Of a DNA stretch of 7,064 bases, positions 6,733-7,064 are shown piece by piece. The first letter of the stretch is position 1. Each line of letters opens with the position of its first letter. The notes below the pieces were generated by a model. It was not told the origin of the DNA, did not search any database, and worked only from the letters and a program-made list of their open reading frames with translations. Location: contig CAJJPG010000095.1 of NCBI GenBank assembly GCA_905193585.1, forward strand, positions 1 through 7,064. The letters run 5' to 3'. This DNA comes from an uncultured Oscillospiraceae bacterium (GTDB lineage Bacteria > Bacillota > Clostridia > Oscillospirales > Acutalibacteraceae). The position numbers were made by a program, and so were the translations under genes.

Positions 6733-6815
6733 AAAGCTGAAAAACAACAATAATAAAAAATGACCTTGCCTTTTTGAAAAGCAAAGTCAGCAGGTTTACA
6801 AGCCTTTTCAGCTTT
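6733..6815. repeat. 11-bp perfect inverted repeat bracketing the leader terminator
   Basis: AAAGCTGAAAA (6733-6743) is the exact reverse complement of TTTTCAGCTTT (6805-6815). The arms enclose the intrinsic terminator at 6755-6789. The upstream RNA arm covers the stop codon of the 78-codon frame, and the downstream arm lies about 28 nt before the livJ ribosome binding site. The downstream arm can alternatively form a small CAGC/GCTG stem at 6726-6739. The repeat is visible directly; any regulatory role is inference. Confidence 0.45.
6755..6789 (-). terminator. intrinsic terminator in the liv leader
   Basis: Read on the minus strand, TGAC/GTCA (4 bp), one mismatch, TTGC/GCAA (4 bp), a second mismatch and three A-T pairs form a stem between 6761 and 6789 with a 3-nt loop. 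TTTTTTATTATT follows (6760 downwards). This is a clear rho-independent terminator pattern. It lies 18 bp after the stop of the 78-codon frame and about 64 bp before the livJ start. It either ends that frame's transcript or attenuates the liv operon. Confidence 0.75.
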
Positions 6816-6848
6816 TAACAGGCTCATAAAAAGCCGTTTTGCTTTTCA
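6775..6848 (-). promoter_or_regulatory. candidate antiterminator pairing in the liv leader
   Basis: In the minus-strand RNA, UGAAAAGCAAA (6848 to 6838) is perfectly complementary over 11 bases to UUUGCUUUUCA (6785 to 6775). The second segment supplies most of the 5' arm of the terminator at 6755-6789, so the two structures cannot form together. The upstream arm encodes residues 66-69 (M-K-S-K) of the 78-codon frame, upstream of its stop at 6808-6810. A ribosome reaching that stop would cover or disrupt the upstream arm and let the terminator form. A ribosome stalled earlier would leave it free. Complementarity is direct observation; the switch is inference. Both arms are A/T-rich, which raises the chance of coincidence. 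Confidence 0.45.
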
Positions 6849-7044
6849 TATTTATATGTTTTGAAATTCCAATCGCTCTTATTATAATTAGCTGTAGGAA
6901 AATAATGGCGCTAATTACAAAAAGGGACACTGTGTTGACAACAGTGCCCTCGTTAAGACGTATTAAAGAAACAGACGAAAATTCAGGTGCGGTATTGGCA
7001 TCTGTTGACTGTTCATATGATTTTGTCATAAATGAAACACGCAT
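6808..7044 (-). CDS. 78-codon frame: small single-pass membrane protein or Ile/Leu/Val-rich leader ORF
   Basis: I do not recognise a family. The frame starts at an ATG with AAAGGA 9 nt upstream, a good ribosome binding site. Residues 1-33 are polar and Ser/Thr-rich. Residues 35-60 are strongly hydrophobic and could be one membrane helix. Residues 61-78 are Lys-rich, so a helix would sit with its C-terminus inside. Residues 43-64 contain 12 Ile/Leu/Val codons out of 22, including ATA at 54, 55 and 64 and CTA at 50 and 52. It ends 18 bp before a terminator and lies directly upstream of livJ on the same strand. Either it is a small membrane protein gene, or its translation controls the liv operon by attenuation. 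A second ATG exists at codon 6. The length is large for a classical leader peptide, and base composition is more A/T-rich than in the liv genes. Confidence 0.5.
   Translation of the reverse strand: MRVSFMTKSYEQSTDANTAPEFSSVSLIRLNEGTVVNTVSLFVISAIIFLQLIIIRAIGISKHINMKSKTAFYEPVKS
6914..6941 (-). promoter_or_regulatory. possible minus-strand promoter inside the 78-codon frame
   Basis: TTGTCA (6941-6936, five of six to TTGACA) is followed after 16 bp by TGTAAT (6919-6914, five of six to TATAAT). Transcription would start near 6907 and run to livJ through the leader terminator. The -35 box falls in the centre of the inverted repeat at 6924-6949, as an operator might. If this is the main liv promoter, the 78-codon start would not be on that transcript. 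Prediction only. Confidence 0.35.
6919..6949 (-). other. strong inverted repeat with T-run inside the 78-codon frame
   Basis: On the minus strand GGGCACTGT and ACAGTGTCCC form a 9-bp stem (6+3 bp with one bulged base) around a 7-nt loop, followed directly by TTTTT (6923-6919). This looks like an intrinsic terminator or pause hairpin reading towards livJ. It encodes residues 33-40 of the 78-codon frame. Seen as DNA it is a 6-7-6 operator-like palindrome over a -35-like hexamer. Confidence 0.5.
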
Positions 7045-7064
7045 TGTCTTTCGTCCTTTCCTTT

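Noticed and set aside
6692..6750. Promoter immediately before livJ (TATAAA/TAAAAT near 6713-6720)
   Set aside because: The -10-like hexamers are good, but no -35 sits at proper spacing, and the resulting leader would start almost at the ribosome binding site.
6881..6886. Perfect TATAAT on the minus strand in the 78-codon frame
   Set aside because: No -35-like hexamer at 16-18 bp and no extended -10 TG. It is explained by the ATT ATA ATA isoleucine codons.
1..7064. CRISPR array, tRNA, rRNA, T-box or insertion sequence
   Set aside because: No regularly spaced repeats, tRNA-like cloverleaf, T-box core (AGGGTGGNACC) or transposase-like frame was seen on either strand by eye.

Overview
The window carries one long minus-strand transcription unit, read from the right edge towards the left, and a short plus-strand gene at the left edge. 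The minus-strand genes form a complete LIV-type (HAAT family) amino-acid ABC importer in the order livJ (binding lipoprotein), livH and livM (permeases), livG and livF (ATPases). A MATE-family efflux pump follows livF directly. Strong GGAGG-type ribosome binding sites, a lipoprotein-type binding protein with a Ser/Gly linker, tight gene packing, moderate GC content and a zinc-ribbon TM2 protein all suggest a Bacillota (Clostridia-like, possibly gut) bacterium. That placement is inference; there is no rRNA or other taxonomic marker here.

Layout. Positions 1-47 hold a 21-bp palindrome and the ribosome binding site of a plus-strand gene (48-428) for a zinc-ribbon/TM2 membrane protein. Positions 428-543 are a convergent intergenic stretch packed with four hairpins, at least two of them terminator-like on the plus strand. 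Positions 544-1881 encode the MATE transporter (minus). Positions 1890-5405 encode livF, livG, livM and livH, which overlap or nearly abut. Positions 5406-5479 hold a strong hairpin followed by a T-run on the minus strand, between livJ and livH. Positions 5480-6691 are livJ. Positions 6692-6807 are an untranslated leader with an intrinsic terminator. Positions 6808-7044 are a 78-codon frame with one hydrophobic segment and a good ribosome binding site.

How it fits together. LivJ captures a branched-chain or related amino acid outside the membrane, LivH/LivM form the channel, and LivG/LivF hydrolyse ATP. The hairpin after livJ probably lets the binding protein be made in excess of the membrane complex. 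The MATE gene is 8 bp behind livF, with its ribosome binding site inside livF, so it should be co-expressed with the importer.

Most interesting region: the leader of livJ. The terminator there (6755-6789) has its 5' RNA arm perfectly complementary over 11 bases to a segment at 6838-6848, inside the last codons of the 78-codon frame. Just before that segment the frame has a dense run of Ile/Leu/Val codons, several of them ATA or CTA. This is the geometry expected of leader-peptide transcription attenuation of an Ile/Leu/Val uptake operon. The alternative is that the frame is simply a small single-pass membrane protein gene ending at an ordinary terminator. The sequence alone does not decide between them. 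Start codons for livJ, livM and livF were chosen by ribosome-binding-site position and differ from the longest open frames.
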